A stretch of DNA of 64,000 bases from Pseudomonadota bacterium (GTDB lineage Archaea; Thermoplasmatota; SW-10-69-26; JACQPN01; JAJPHT01): positions 22,449-86,448 of the forward strand of contig JAJPHT010000016.1 of NCBI GenBank assembly GCA_021325135.1. Direction: 5' to 3'. This document shows, in pieces, positions 25,111 to 34,200 of the stretch. Position 1 is the stretch's first letter; every line of letters starts with the position of its first letter. Both the position numbers and the translations under genes were made by a program. A model generated the notes under the pieces. The model was not told the origin of the DNA. It ran no database searches and saw only the letters and a list, made by a program, of their open reading frames with translations.

Positions 25111-26228
25111 GAGGACCCTCCCGCGGCGGCCTCGGCGAGGAGCGTCTTCGCCTCGGCGAGGAGCGCGTCCCGGTTGTCCCCCTGGAGCGTGCGCCGGGAG
25201 AGGAAGCCCTCGAACTCGTCCTCCAGGCTGCCCAGCGCGGCGCTCGCCACGCCCTGTGCCTCGCGGCGGATGATGTCAGGCTGGAGGTCGAAGTGGAACG
25301 CGGCCTCGGTGAGGCTCTTCACGCGGCGGAAGTCCAGCGTCGCGTGCACGTGGGCCGGGATGCCCGTGACGCGGAGGCGCGCGATGGCGTCGCGCAGGTC
25401 CGCGGAGGCGAGGCGCTCGTAGAGCGCGCCGGGGATCGTCGCCTCGTCCACGCCCTCGCACGAGAGCGTGGGCAGCATGCGCATGGGGCGCGAGGGCAGG
25501 ATGCGCGGCTCCACCGCCCCCTTGCGCAGGTCCACGAGGTTGACGCCCTTCTCCTCGCCGCACTCCTTGAAGGAGCACCGCTCCGTGCTGCCGGCGTACC
25601 ACGCGCGCGGCGCGACCTCCACCGCGCGGTGGTAGTGCCCCAGCGCGACGTAGTCCATCCCCTGGGGGAGCTCGTTCTGCGGGACGACCTGCTCGTGGAA
25701 CTCGCCGGTCCTGAAGTCGCCCACACCCACGACGCCCGCGTGCAGCGTGGCCACGTTCCAGCGCGCGTCCGCCAGGGGCCGCACGTCGCGAAGCTGGGCC
25801 AGCAGCGCGTCGTTGTCCGCCGCGTGCGGCGTCGCGTGGATGGCCAGGTCGCCCACGCGCACCACCTCGGTCCTCCCCTTGTAGACCGCCCGCACGCCCG
25901 GCACGAACTCCAGGAGGCGCAGCACCGCCCCCGTCTCGCGCAGCCGCGGCGCCTCGTGGTTCCCCGAGATGACGACGAAGGGGATGCGCGCCTCGTGGAG
26001 CCTCCGGCACTGGTCCATGACGTGGTGCAGCGCGCGGTTCGTGGGCCTCACGCTATCAAAAAGATCGCCGCTGTGGAGCACGACGTCCACGCGCTCCGCG
26101 ATGGCGAGGTCCACCACCCGGCGGAAGGCGTCGAAGAAGTCCTGCTCCCTGGCGTTGAGGCCCTCCGGAGTGACGCGGCTGTACGCGGCGAACCCGACGT
26201 GGGTGTCGCTGACGTGGAGGAGCCTCAC
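25107..26228 (-). CDS. mre11: DNA double-strand break repair nuclease Mre11
   Basis: A 373-residue metallophosphoesterase nuclease. The five motifs are visible: LLHVSDTHVG (D8, H10), VVLHSGDLFDSVRP, VVISGNHEAPR, NVATLHAGVVG and VALGHYHRA. A C-terminal cap and Rad50-binding helices follow. GTG 26228 gives the canonical MRLLHVSDTH start. It forms a tight operon with rad50; the herA gene lies upstream, with a structured repeat between. Confidence 0.95.
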   Translation of the reverse strand: MRLLHVSDTHVGFAAYSRVTPEGLNAREQDFFDAFRRVVDLAIAERVDVVLHSGDLFDSVRPTNRALHHVMDQCRRLHEARIPFVVISGNHEAPRLRETGAVLRLLEFVPGVRAVYKGRTEVVRVGDLAIHATPHAADNDALLAQLRDVRPLADARWNVATLHAGVVGVGDFRTGEFHEQVVPQNELPQGMDYVALGHYHRAVEVAPRAWYAGSTERCSFKECGEEKGVNLVDLRKGAVEPRILPSRPMRMLPTLSCEGVDEATIPGALYERLASADLRDAIARLRVTGIPAHVHATLDFRRVKSLTEAAFHFDLQPDIIRREAQGVASAALGSLEDEFEGFLSRRTLQGDNRDALLAEAKTLLAEAAAGGSS

Positions 26229-26246
26229 GGGGGCCCTCCTGCTGCC

Positions 26247-26358
26247 GGGCCGCCTCCGGCGGGGAAATTCCTGGATCTCCGAATCTCGGAATCTCCGCTT
26301 TCGGAAGGGCCTGATTCGGAGATCCGGAGATTCGCGGCTCCCCCGCCGGAGGCGGCCC
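26247..26358. repeat. Nested inverted-repeat element, copy A
   Basis: A 112-bp unit with perfect 18-bp terminal inverted repeats (GGGCCGCCTCCGGCGGGG at 26247-26264; complement at 26341-26358). A perfect 13-bp inner pair, GGATCTCCGAATC at 26273-26285 and its complement at 26313-26325, follows. The GAATCTCC/GGAGATTC words are shared with copies B and C. It fills the herA-mre11 gap, beginning 4 bases after the herA stop. Confidence 0.88.
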
Positions 26359-26361
26359 GCG

Positions 26362-27921
26362 TCAGTAGAAATCCTCCCCTGGGGCCACCCTCACCGGGGC
26401 CGCCACCTCGGCGACGCGCGCGGACTTGGAGAGCCGCTCGACGTAGTCCTCGTAGAGGTGGACCTGCGCGGGGATGGCGAAGGGCGCGTAGGGGGAGGTG
26501 ATGAGCACCTCGCCGGGCATCAGCGTCTGGATCTCGTTCTCCAGGCTGGCGACGTCCTGCTTGGCGCTGTCCTTGAGCGTCTCGCGGTCCTGCTTGTCGG
26601 CGAGGCCCATGATGAAGAGGGTGTTGAACTGGGAGAGGCACTCGCGGTCGACGAGCTTGGGCTGCTGCGTGATGGCGCAGAGGCCCGTCTTGAACTTGCG
26701 GCCTTCGCGGCAGATGCTCGCGAAGACGTTGGCTCCGGAGGCCTTGCCCAGGACGCGCTGCGCCTCCTCCAGCGTGATGAGCACGGGCGGAAGCTTGTCG
26801 AAGGCGGGCTCGCCGAAGGCGGCCTTGTTGGCGTCGAACACGGCGCGGGCGAGGACGCTGGTGACGAGAAGCTCCTCCTTGTCGGAGAGGCCGCCCGAGT
26901 CGACGAGGACCACCTTGCCCGCGTGAAGCTCGGAGACGATGCCGCAGCTCACGGTGACCTTCTCGTCGCGGTGGACGAGGCCCGTGCGGAAGAGGCGCTC
27001 GATGCGGCGCTTGACCACGCTCACGGTGCCCTCGTGGAAGTGCGGGATGTCCTGGTGGATCTCCGCCGCGGTCTTGTCGTGGACCTGGGCGAGCCAGCCG
27101 TTGCCGTAGCGCCAGCGCGCGGCGTCGAGAAGCTCCCCCTGGGGTCCGGAGAACTCGAAGAGCTGCTTGAGGTCGGCGATCTCGATCTCGTGCGCGCTGA
27201 TCTGGAGCTTCGAGTGCGGGCCCTTCAGCGAGCGCGTGCTGTAGACGCGCAGGTTGCGCTCCGCCAGCGGGTGGTGCCTCAGGCCCATCTGCTTCGCGCG
27301 CCCGCCGCCGTCGTGGTACTCGCCGTGGGGGTCGACGATGAGGAGGCCGTAGCGGCCCGTGGTCATGACCGACGCGGCCAGGACGCGCATGAGGTTCGAC
27401 TTGCCCATGCCCGTCGTGGCGAAGACGCCGACGTGGTACGGGAAGCTGACGTCCCCCTTGATGCCCACGGGGAACTCGACGGTGGTCTCGCCGCTGCGGA
27501 GGTAGCCCACCTCGACGTCGCCCATGTCCTCGGCGAGGAAGGCGTAGTCCTCCTCGGAGGCGCGGCGCACGCGCGCGAAGTGGGCGGGGAGCGTCTTCGC
27601 CTTGCGGAAGCGGCCCCCCTTGACGTAGCCCAGGGGAACGGCGATGCCGACGCGGTAGAGGCGCGTCTTCTGGTCCCAGAAGCCCGCGGGGTCCCAGCGC
27701 CCCTCCTCCTCAAGCGCCATCATGCGGCCCGCCATGCGGGCGGCCAGCTCGGGCTCCCCTTCGAGGCCGAACCGGACGTCGGTCACGCGCATGAGAAGCG
27801 GGACCGAGCCCTCCCCTTCCGCCACCAGGAGGTCGCCCACGCACACCTCGGCGTCGTGGGGGCAGCGGAAGGCCAGCTCCAGGACGGAGTTCCCGACGAT
27901 TCGCCCCTGGACGTCCGACAT
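26362..27921 (-). CDS. herA: HerA bipolar DNA translocase
   Basis: A 519-residue FtsK/HerA-type ATPase that works with Mre11-Rad50 and the NurA nuclease in end resection. It has an N-terminal HAS barrel (residues ~1-110), Walker A FATTGMGKSNLMRVLA near 165, Walker B PPVLITLEEAQRV near 380 with catalytic Glu, an arginine finger region FASICREGRKFKTGL, and TQQPKLVD. ATG 27921 starts the barrel. No nurA is in this window, which breaks the usual herA-mre11-rad50-nurA set. Confidence 0.93.
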   Translation of the reverse strand: MSDVQGRIVGNSVLELAFRCPHDAEVCVGDLLVAEGEGSVPLLMRVTDVRFGLEGEPELAARMAGRMMALEEEGRWDPAGFWDQKTRLYRVGIAVPLGYVKGGRFRKAKTLPAHFARVRRASEEDYAFLAEDMGDVEVGYLRSGETTVEFPVGIKGDVSFPYHVGVFATTGMGKSNLMRVLAASVMTTGRYGLLIVDPHGEYHDGGGRAKQMGLRHHPLAERNLRVYSTRSLKGPHSKLQISAHEIEIADLKQLFEFSGPQGELLDAARWRYGNGWLAQVHDKTAAEIHQDIPHFHEGTVSVVKRRIERLFRTGLVHRDEKVTVSCGIVSELHAGKVVLVDSGGLSDKEELLVTSVLARAVFDANKAAFGEPAFDKLPPVLITLEEAQRVLGKASGANVFASICREGRKFKTGLCAITQQPKLVDRECLSQFNTLFIMGLADKQDRETLKDSAKQDVASLENEIQTLMPGEVLITSPYAPFAIPAQVHLYEDYVERLSKSARVAEVAAPVRVAPGEDFY

Positions 27922-27929
27922 TCGGCGAC

Positions 27930-27949
27930 CCCTACGGCGCAGCGTAGGG
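27930..27949. repeat. Short inverted repeat upstream of herA
   Basis: CCCTACG and CGTAGGG are separated by GCGCAG, 9 bases before the herA start. It could be an operator or an RNA hairpin masking the start. Confidence 0.55.
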
Positions 27950-28023
27950 CGATCCCCTTCTTGATGATGGAGGGCTGGCCGAAACAAGGGGCCGATTGCT
28001 GGTGGAGCCGGTGGAGCAGAGTC

Positions 28024-28122
28024 CTACCGCGCACGCTTCGCCTTGGGGGCGAGGCGGTCCTTCGCGATGATCGCGGGAGGGAACGGCTCGACGTCGGCAA
28101 TGCGCTTGGCCTTGGCACCCAC
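28024..28122 (-). CDS. 32-residue basic peptide gene
   Basis: A frame from GTG 28122 to TAG at 28024 encodes a Lys/Arg-rich 32-residue peptide: MGAKAKRIADVEPF, PPAIIAKDRL, APKAKRAR. A strong AT-rich box at 28144-28154 lies 27 bases upstream, the exact leaderless spacing, and the frame is clear of other genes. It overlaps no better reading on either strand. The function is unknown; it resembles a small RNA- or ribosome-binding tail, but that is a guess. Confidence 0.5.
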   Translation of the reverse strand: MGAKAKRIADVEPFPPAIIAKDRLAPKAKRAR

Positions 28123-28136
28123 GGAAACCAGGAAGA

Positions 28137-28634
28137 TCACCCCAATAAATAAAGAGCCGTCCCTCCGGCGAGAAGCGTGGAGACGGCCAAGGCCGCCAAC
28201 CCCACCTGGCGCGACCGGCTTGCGTGCATCATGATGCGCGCGTTCCCTTCGAAGTAGAGCGCGTAGCCGCGGAGCACCGAGAGCAGGTGCCGCTCGCGGG
28301 ACCACGACGGGTCGTTGGCCACCTCGGCGAGGCGCGCAAGGTTCGGCCCCGCCTGGACCTGCCCCCGCCGCCGGATGCCCAGGTAGGCGTCGAGGAACGC
28401 CAGGACGGCGAAGAACGCCGCGCCCAGCGCGCAGCCGAAGGCCGCCCGGACGGGCAGGCCCAGGTCGTGCCGCTCGGCGACGTAGGCGAGGATCGCGACC
28501 TCGCCCCCCAGGGTGGAGACGGCCAGCGTGAGCATCTGCTCGGTCTTGTCGTCCAATTCCTCCGCCGCGCGAAGCTGCGTGTCCAGCGTCCGCTCCGCCT
28601 CCCGGAGCATCTCGGCGAGGAGCCGGCGTGGCAC
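28137..28634 (-). CDS. Hypothetical membrane protein
   Basis: A 165-residue protein. An N-terminal acidic/basic helix (LLAEMLREAERTLDTQLRAAEE) is followed by about three membrane helices (LAVSTLGGEVAILAYVAER, FGCALGAAFFAVLAFLDAY, VGLAALAVSTLLAGGTALYLLG) with a soluble loop of ~40 residues before the last. Start GTG 28634 has a TATA-like box 28 bases upstream. No family recognised. Confidence 0.7.
   Translation of the reverse strand: MPRRLLAEMLREAERTLDTQLRAAEELDDKTEQMLTLAVSTLGGEVAILAYVAERHDLGLPVRAAFGCALGAAFFAVLAFLDAYLGIRRRGQVQAGPNLARLAEVANDPSWSRERHLLSVLRGYALYFEGNARIMMHASRSRQVGLAALAVSTLLAGGTALYLLG
28144..28154 (-). promoter_or_regulatory. TATA box CTTTATTTATT
   Basis: The most AT-rich promoter-like element of the window, read on the minus strand, centred 27 bases before GTG 28122. 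It overlaps the end of the next gene upstream. Confidence 0.6.
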
Positions 28635-28658
28635 GCCCCTGACGAACGTCGTCGAAGA

Positions 28659-28665
28659 GATAACC
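28659..28665 (-). promoter_or_regulatory. TATA-like box GGTTATC
   Basis: Centred about 28 bases before GTG 28634, supporting a leaderless transcript from that codon. Confidence 0.5.
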
Positions 28666-28688
28666 GTTGTCCCGGGATCGCTCCACGA

Positions 28689-29306
28689 TCACGGCTCGGC
28701 CATGAAGCGGCGGAACTCCTCCAGGGTGCGGGGCTGCATGGTGTGGTTGTGGGCCTTCTCGTGCCCCAGCGTGGAGGTGGGCGTCTTGCCGTAGTCGTGG
28801 CCGGGCAGCACGACGAGGTCGTCGGGCAGCGAGCGCAGGATCCCCGTCAGCGACCGGTGCATGTCGTCGACGCTGCTCCCGGGCAGGTCGACGCGGCCGC
28901 ACTCGCCCACGAAGAGCGTGTCGCCCGTGATCAGGTGCGTGCCCTCCACGAGATAGCAGACGGAGTCGAAGCGGTGGCCCGGCGTGTGGAGGACCTCCGC
29001 CTCGACCGCGCCCACGCGGAAGCGCGCGCGGTCCGCGTGGCGCGCGTCCACGGGCGCGTGGTCCGCGCTGACGTGCGCGTGGACGGGGGCCCCGGTCAGC
29101 TTCTGGACGCGCGGGATGCCCTGCACGTGGTCCGGGTGGCCGTGGGTGGCCCACACCTGCGCCACGCGCAAGCCGCGGGCCTTCGCCTCGTCCACCAGGC
29201 GCTCGGGCTCGAAGCCGGGGTCCACCAGCGCGGCCTCGCCCGCGTCGTCGGCCACGAGGTAGGCGAAGTTCTGCATGGGGCCCACGCGGATCTGGTGGAC
29301 TTGCAC
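28689..29306 (-). CDS. Metallo-beta-lactamase-fold hydrolase (glyoxalase II-like)
   Basis: A 205-residue MBL-fold enzyme. Metal motif THGHPDHVQG is near residue 56, LHTPGH near 110, GDTLFVGECGRVDLPG near 133, and PGHDYG near 170. These match glyoxalase II/persulfide dioxygenase-like hydrolases that act on thiolester or sulfur substrates. GTG 29306 begins at VQVHQIRVGPMQNFAYLV, the normal family N-terminus. The substrate is not determined; a role with sulfur or methylglyoxal detoxification is possible. Confidence 0.88.
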   Translation of the reverse strand: MQVHQIRVGPMQNFAYLVADDAGEAALVDPGFEPERLVDEAKARGLRVAQVWATHGHPDHVQGIPRVQKLTGAPVHAHVSADHAPVDARHADRARFRVGAVEAEVLHTPGHRFDSVCYLVEGTHLITGDTLFVGECGRVDLPGSSVDDMHRSLTGILRSLPDDLVVLPGHDYGKTPTSTLGHEKAHNHTMQPRTLEEFRRFMAEP

Positions 29307-29460
29307 GCGCGACGCAGCGGCCGGATCGGGGATGAAGGTGCGCTCCCGATGCGGAACCCGAAATCTCCAAGCGCCTCGCGGAGGATGGCCCTTCGCGCAG
29401 CGAGGAGGATTGGCTCCCGCTGGACCGGGGTAGATGCGCTGCGCCCGAGCGTGCGTGCGC

Positions 29461-30693
29461 ATGGCCGTGGCCCTGGGCGTCCTCCTGCTGAAGCTCCTCA
29501 TCCTCCTCGTCGCGGCGAAGCTCGCCGGCGAGGCCGCCGAACGGCTGCGCCAGCCCGCCGTGCTGGGCGAGCTGCTGGCGGGCGTCCTCCTGGGGCCCAG
29601 CGTCCTGGGCCTGATCACGGGCGTCTCCTTCACCGGGGACGCCGGGGGCGGCGAGGTCGTCCGCTTCGTGGCGGAGCTTGGCGTGATCCTCCTCCTCTTC
29701 GAGGTGGGCCTGGAGACGCGCCTCAAGGACATGGCCAGGGTGGGCGCGTCCAGCTTCCTCGTGGCGCTCCTGGGGATCGTGGGCTCCTTCGCCGCGGGCT
29801 TCGGCGTCTCCTTCCTGCTGGGCGTCGCGGGCTTCTGGAGCGCGAGCGCCCTCTTCCACGTCTTCGTGGGCGCGACGTTCACCGCCACCAGCGTGGGCAT
29901 CACGGCGCGCGTGCTCAGCGACTCGGGCCGCCTCGCCACCGCGGAGGCGCGCATCATCCTGGGCGCGGCCGTGCTCGACGACGTGGGCGGCCTCCTCATC
30001 CTCGCCTTCGTCACGGCCCTCGCGGCGGGCGCCGTCTCGGCGGGCGCGCTCGCCTTCACGGGCCTCGTCGCGATCCTCTTCCTGGCCGCCGCCGTGGGGC
30101 TCGGCCTCTGGATCATGCCGCGCGTCATGGACGCGCTGGCCGACCTTCGCGTGCGGGGCGCCGTCCTCACGGGCGCGGTCGCCTTCTGCCTCCTCCTCGC
30201 GTGGGGCGCCGAGTCGGTCCACCTCGCCGCCATCGTGGGCGCCTTCGCCGCGGGGCTCGTCCTCGCCGCCACGCGCCAGCACGCCGCCCTCTCCGAGCGC
30301 GTGCGCCACGTCGCGGACCTCTTCGTGCCCTTCTTCTTCGTCTACGTGGGCCTCCAGGTGGACCTGCGCGGCGCGGGCGCCGAGGCGGGCCGCATCGTCG
30401 TCGCCGTCGTGGCGCTCCTCCTCGCCGCCGTCGCGGGCAAGCTCGTCTGCGCGTGGGGCGTCCGCGAGAAGGGGCTCAACCGCTACGCGGTGGGCGTCGG
30501 CATGGTGCCACGCGGCGAGGTGGGCCTCATCTTCGCCCTCGTGGGGCTCACGACGATGGTCCAGGGCGCTCCGCTCATGCAGCCGTGGGAGTACACGGCG
30601 ATCCTCCTCGTGGTGGCGCTCACGACGTTCGTGACGCCGCTGTGGCTGAAGGCGGCGATGCGCGCGTCACCCGAAGATACTGCCCAGCCCTGA
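29461..30693 (+). CDS. CPA2-type cation/proton antiporter
   Basis: A 410-residue membrane transporter with about 12-13 helices. It has LGELLAGVLLGPSVLGL in the second helix, EVGLETRLKDM, FTATSVGITARVLSD in the unwound helix, and the paired acidic residues VLDDVGGLLIL near 174 that mark electrogenic NapA-type Na+/H+ exchangers. GMVPRGEVGLIFA is near the end. No TrkA-N or other regulatory domain follows. ATG 29461 is preferred to an upstream start in basic sequence. Confidence 0.9.
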   Translation: MAVALGVLLLKLLILLVAAKLAGEAAERLRQPAVLGELLAGVLLGPSVLGLITGVSFTGDAGGGEVVRFVAELGVILLLFEVGLETRLKDMARVGASSFLVALLGIVGSFAAGFGVSFLLGVAGFWSASALFHVFVGATFTATSVGITARVLSDSGRLATAEARIILGAAVLDDVGGLLILAFVTALAAGAVSAGALAFTGLVAILFLAAAVGLGLWIMPRVMDALADLRVRGAVLTGAVAFCLLLAWGAESVHLAAIVGAFAAGLVLAATRQHAALSERVRHVADLFVPFFFVYVGLQVDLRGAGAEAGRIVVAVVALLLAAVAGKLVCAWGVREKGLNRYAVGVGMVPRGEVGLIFALVGLTTMVQGAPLMQPWEYTAILLVVALTTFVTPLWLKAAMRASPEDTAQP

Positions 30694-30957
30694 GGCCGCC
30701 GCGTCGTCCTCGGCCTGCATGATATCATGAAGCCTCTGCGCGTCGGGCGCGCGCTCCGCGAAGTCCAAGAGCAGCGCGTCCGCGCGGAGGATGCCCGCGT
30801 CGCTGCCGTCCACGAACAGGTAGAGCCAGTCCCCCGGCTGCCCGAAGTGCCGCGCGTCGCGCACCTGGAGGCTCTGCCGTGACAGGGTGTCGTCGCCCAG
30901 GGCCTCGTCGAGGCGCGCGCGCTGCGAGGCTTTCAGCCGGTAGACCTGCCAGGCCAT
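30667..30957 (-). CDS. Hypothetical small protein
   Basis: A 96-residue soluble protein (MAWQVYRLKASQRARLDEAL, DWLYLFVDGSDAGILRADALLLDFA, ending LGSIFG). Its 3' end overlaps the convergent antiporter gene by 27 bases. The pattern WLYLFVDGSDAGILRADAL suggests a small alpha/beta fold. No family recognised. Confidence 0.6.
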   Translation of the reverse strand: MAWQVYRLKASQRARLDEALGDDTLSRQSLQVRDARHFGQPGDWLYLFVDGSDAGILRADALLLDFAERAPDAQRLHDIMQAEDDAAASGLGSIFG

Positions 30958-31023
30958 CGCTCCAGGATGGGGGGCGCAGGGGCTTGAGGGTTCGCCTCTT
31001 GCTGGGCCCTCTGCTCCTTCCTT

Positions 31024-31172
31024 GGGGGACTCCGTCCCCCAAACCCCCACAACACCCGAATCTCAGAATCTCCGAATCAGCGCCACGACAAACACTCGCG
31101 GGTGGTTTCCTCCCCGGTGATTCCGAGATTCGGAGATTCGGGTTTCGCGGGGGCCTGGGGGCGGCAGCCCCC
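31024..31172. repeat. Nested inverted-repeat element, copy B
   Basis: About 149 bp with imperfect arms of ~55 bp (ACCCGAATCTC.. left; GAGATTCGGAGATTCGGG right). Each end is a GC hairpin: GGGGGACTCCGTCCCCC at 31024-31040 and GGGGGCGGCAGCCCCC at 31157-31172. The right 41 bases (31132-31172) match the reverse complement of 59847-59887 with two differences. It lies 33 bases beyond the stop of the giant kinase. Confidence 0.88.
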
Positions 31173-31205
31173 AGCGGAGGCGGAAGCCCAAGGAGCCCCT
31201 CCCAC

Positions 31206-34200
31206 TCACTCCCGCGGCAGCGTCAGCCGGAACGTCGCGCCGCGCCCGGCCCCCTCGCTCTCGCACCAGATGCGGCCGCCGTGCTCCTCGACGATGCCGC
31301 GGCTGATGTAGAGGCCGAGGCCGGAGCCGCCCGCGGTCACGCGCATGGGGTCGTGGACCTGCGTGAACGGCTGGAAGAGGCGCGCGATCTGCTCGGGGGC
31401 GAGGCCGGCGCCCGTGTCCTCGACGGCGATGCGCGCGGCGGCCTCGTCCGCCTCGACGCGCAGCGAGACGCGGCCGCCCGCGGGCGTGAACTTGAGGGCG
31501 TTGGAGACGAGGTTGAACAGCACCTGCGTGACGCGCTCGGGGTCCGCGACGACCACGGTGGCGGGGGCGTCGGCGAGGAGGAGGGAGACGCCGGCCTGGC
31601 GGGCGGCCTCCTCGAAGGAGGCGCACGTGTCGCGCAGGAGCGCCGCGAGGTCGACGCGCGTCTTCTCCAGGCGCAGCCGCCCGCTCTGGATGCGGGAGAC
31701 GTCCAGGAGGTCGCGCACGAGGCCGTGGAGGCGCGCCGTGTTGCGGCTCAGGACGCCCACTGCGCGCTGCTGGCGCTCCGCGAGGGGGCCCAGCCGGCCC
31801 GTCTCCAGGAGGTGGATCTGGAGCATCATGGGGGTCAGCGGCGTGTTCAGCTCGTGGGACGCGGTGTTGAGGAGGAGCGTCTTGAGGTTGCCCACCTGGA
31901 CGAGCTGCTCGTTGGTCTCGCGCAGGCGCGCCTCGGCGCTCTTGAGCGAGGTGATGTCGCGGAAGAACCACACGCGGGCGCGGGCCTGCCCCTCCGCGGT
32001 GAAGATGGGCGCGGAGTAGCGGTCCAGCACGCGGCCGTCCTTGAGGCGCACCTCCTCGCGGCTCTCCTCGTCGGGCCGGGCGTAGAGCTCGCGCACGCGG
32101 CGGAGGAACTCCTCGGGGTCCTCCAGGAGGTGCAGCACGGCGCGCAGGGCCGTCTCGTCGGAGGCGAGGTCCTCGTCGCGCAGCTTCCAGATCTCGGCGA
32201 AGCGGCGGTTGGAGGAGAGGATGCGCCCCTCGGGGGAGACGACGAGGATGCCGTCGATGGCGGCGTCGCCCTGCCGCTCCAGGAGCACCTTCTGGAAGTG
32301 CAGCCGCTCGTTGGCGGACTTGAGGGCGGCGAAGCCCTCGGCGTTCTCCAGCGCGGCGCCCGCGATGGCGGCGACGAACTCCACGATGGCGGCCTCCTCC
32401 TCGCGGAACGCGCCGCTCACCTGGGGCTGCTCGGCGTAGAGGCAGAGGACGGCGCTGCCGCGGACGTGCACGAGGCACGCCGCGGCGGAGCGCGCGCCCA
32501 TGGCGAGGAGCGCCTCGGCGCCGGGGCCTGGCGCGTCGGCGCGGAACGTGACGGCGCGGCCCGCGGGCGCGCCCTCCAGGAGGGCCTGCGCGGCGCGCGC
32601 CTCGCGCGAGTCGCCCGCGACGCGCCCCTCGGGGCCCACCTCCAGGAGGGCGCACGCGTCGGTCCTCAGGAGCTCGCCCGCGCCGCGCAGCGCGGCGGCT
32701 CGGATGCCCGGCGCGTCAAGCTCGGCCACGATGCGGCGGCCCGCCTCCAGGACGCCGTGATATCGATCCGCGAGGGCGAGGCTGGGCTGCTGCGCGGGCG
32801 CGGCGAGGGGCGCGGCGCCCTCGTCGGGCTCGTCGGCGCCGCGCGGCCAGCCCAGGTCGCGGGCGAGGCGCGCGCGCATGCGCATGGTGAGCGCCATCTC
32901 GTGGGCCGCGCCCTGCACGCGCGCGGCCAGGAGGCTCTCGTCCAGGAGGGCGCGCGCCTTCGCCTCGCGGCCCAGCACGGCCTCGAACCAGGCGCGCTCG
33001 CGCAGTGCATGGGGGAGGTTGTTGCGGTAGAAGCGCGCCCACGAGACGGCCTTGCGCGCGGCGCGGAGGCCCTCGTGGGCAAGCTCGCGGTCGCGGGGGA
33101 GCAGGCGCGCGGAGGCGTCGAGGCGCGCGCGCATCGCGGTGGCGAGCCAGGGCAGCACGGGCGCCACGTACTCCTGGCGCAGGCCGCGGCCGCTCACGAG
33201 CCCCCACGCCGTCTGGAGGCGCGCGACGGCCTCGTCGGGCCGGTCGGCCTTGAGCGCGACCAGGGCCGAGGCCATGAGCACCTCCGCGGTGGTGTGCACG
33301 TCCTCGCTGGGCGTCTCCCGCGCGGCCTCCACCAGCGCCGCGGGCAGCGCGCCCTCGGAGGCCTTCGCCCAGATGCCCAGCGCGATGCCCGAGGCCTGCG
33401 CGTCGCCGATCTCGGTGGCGGACTCGTGGACGGCGCGCGCGGTGGCGACGGCCGCGGCCAGGTCCCCCAGGCGGTACTGGCAGAACGCGACGTGCCAGCG
33501 CGCGGTGTTCTCCTCCCACATGTCGCCCGTCTTGGAGAGCAGGCGGATGGCCTCGCGGGAGTGCTGGAGGCACTCGTCGTAGCGCGAGGCGGCGTAGAGG
33601 ACGACCGCGAGGAAGTGGAGCGACTGGCCCTGCCCCCAGATGTCGCCGAAGCCCTTGCGGATCTCCAGCGAGCGCCGCGCGTAGCGGATGCCGCGCGAGC
33701 ACCAGGGGATCATGGTCATGACGGGCGCGTGCTCGGAGTACGCCTGCGCCAATTCCAGGCTCGCGGGGTAGCGCTCGGCGAGGTTCATCTCGCGCAGGTG
33801 CGCCCACCCGCAGGCGGCGAGCCCCTTCTGGAACCAATACGCGTAGGCGAGGCGGCTGTAGAGGCGGATGGCGATGAGCTCCTCCTCGGCGCCCTCGCGC
33901 TTGCGCCGGGCGAGGAAGAGGCGCGGCAGCAGCGTGTGGAGGACCTGCACGAGCGCCTCGAAGGCGGCGCGCATCGCGTAGCCGAGGCTGGAGCGCGGCA
34001 CGGTGCGGCCCAGCGTGCGCAGGCCCGCCTCCAGCGCCTCGCTGGCGCTCCTCATGTCGCCGCGCTTGAAGGCCAGCTCGCCCGCCTTGGCGAGGATCTC
34101 GGCGCGCGCGACGGGGGACTCGGCGAGGCGCTGCGCCTCCTCGAAGCAGCGGGACGCCTCCGCGTAGCGGCCGCGGAGCATGAGCACGTCGCCCAGCCCT

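Noticed and set aside
29340..29410. Possible fourth copy of the inverted-repeat family (ACCCGAAATCTCC)
   Set aside because: Only one short arm-like word is present; no matching partner or GC terminal hairpin.
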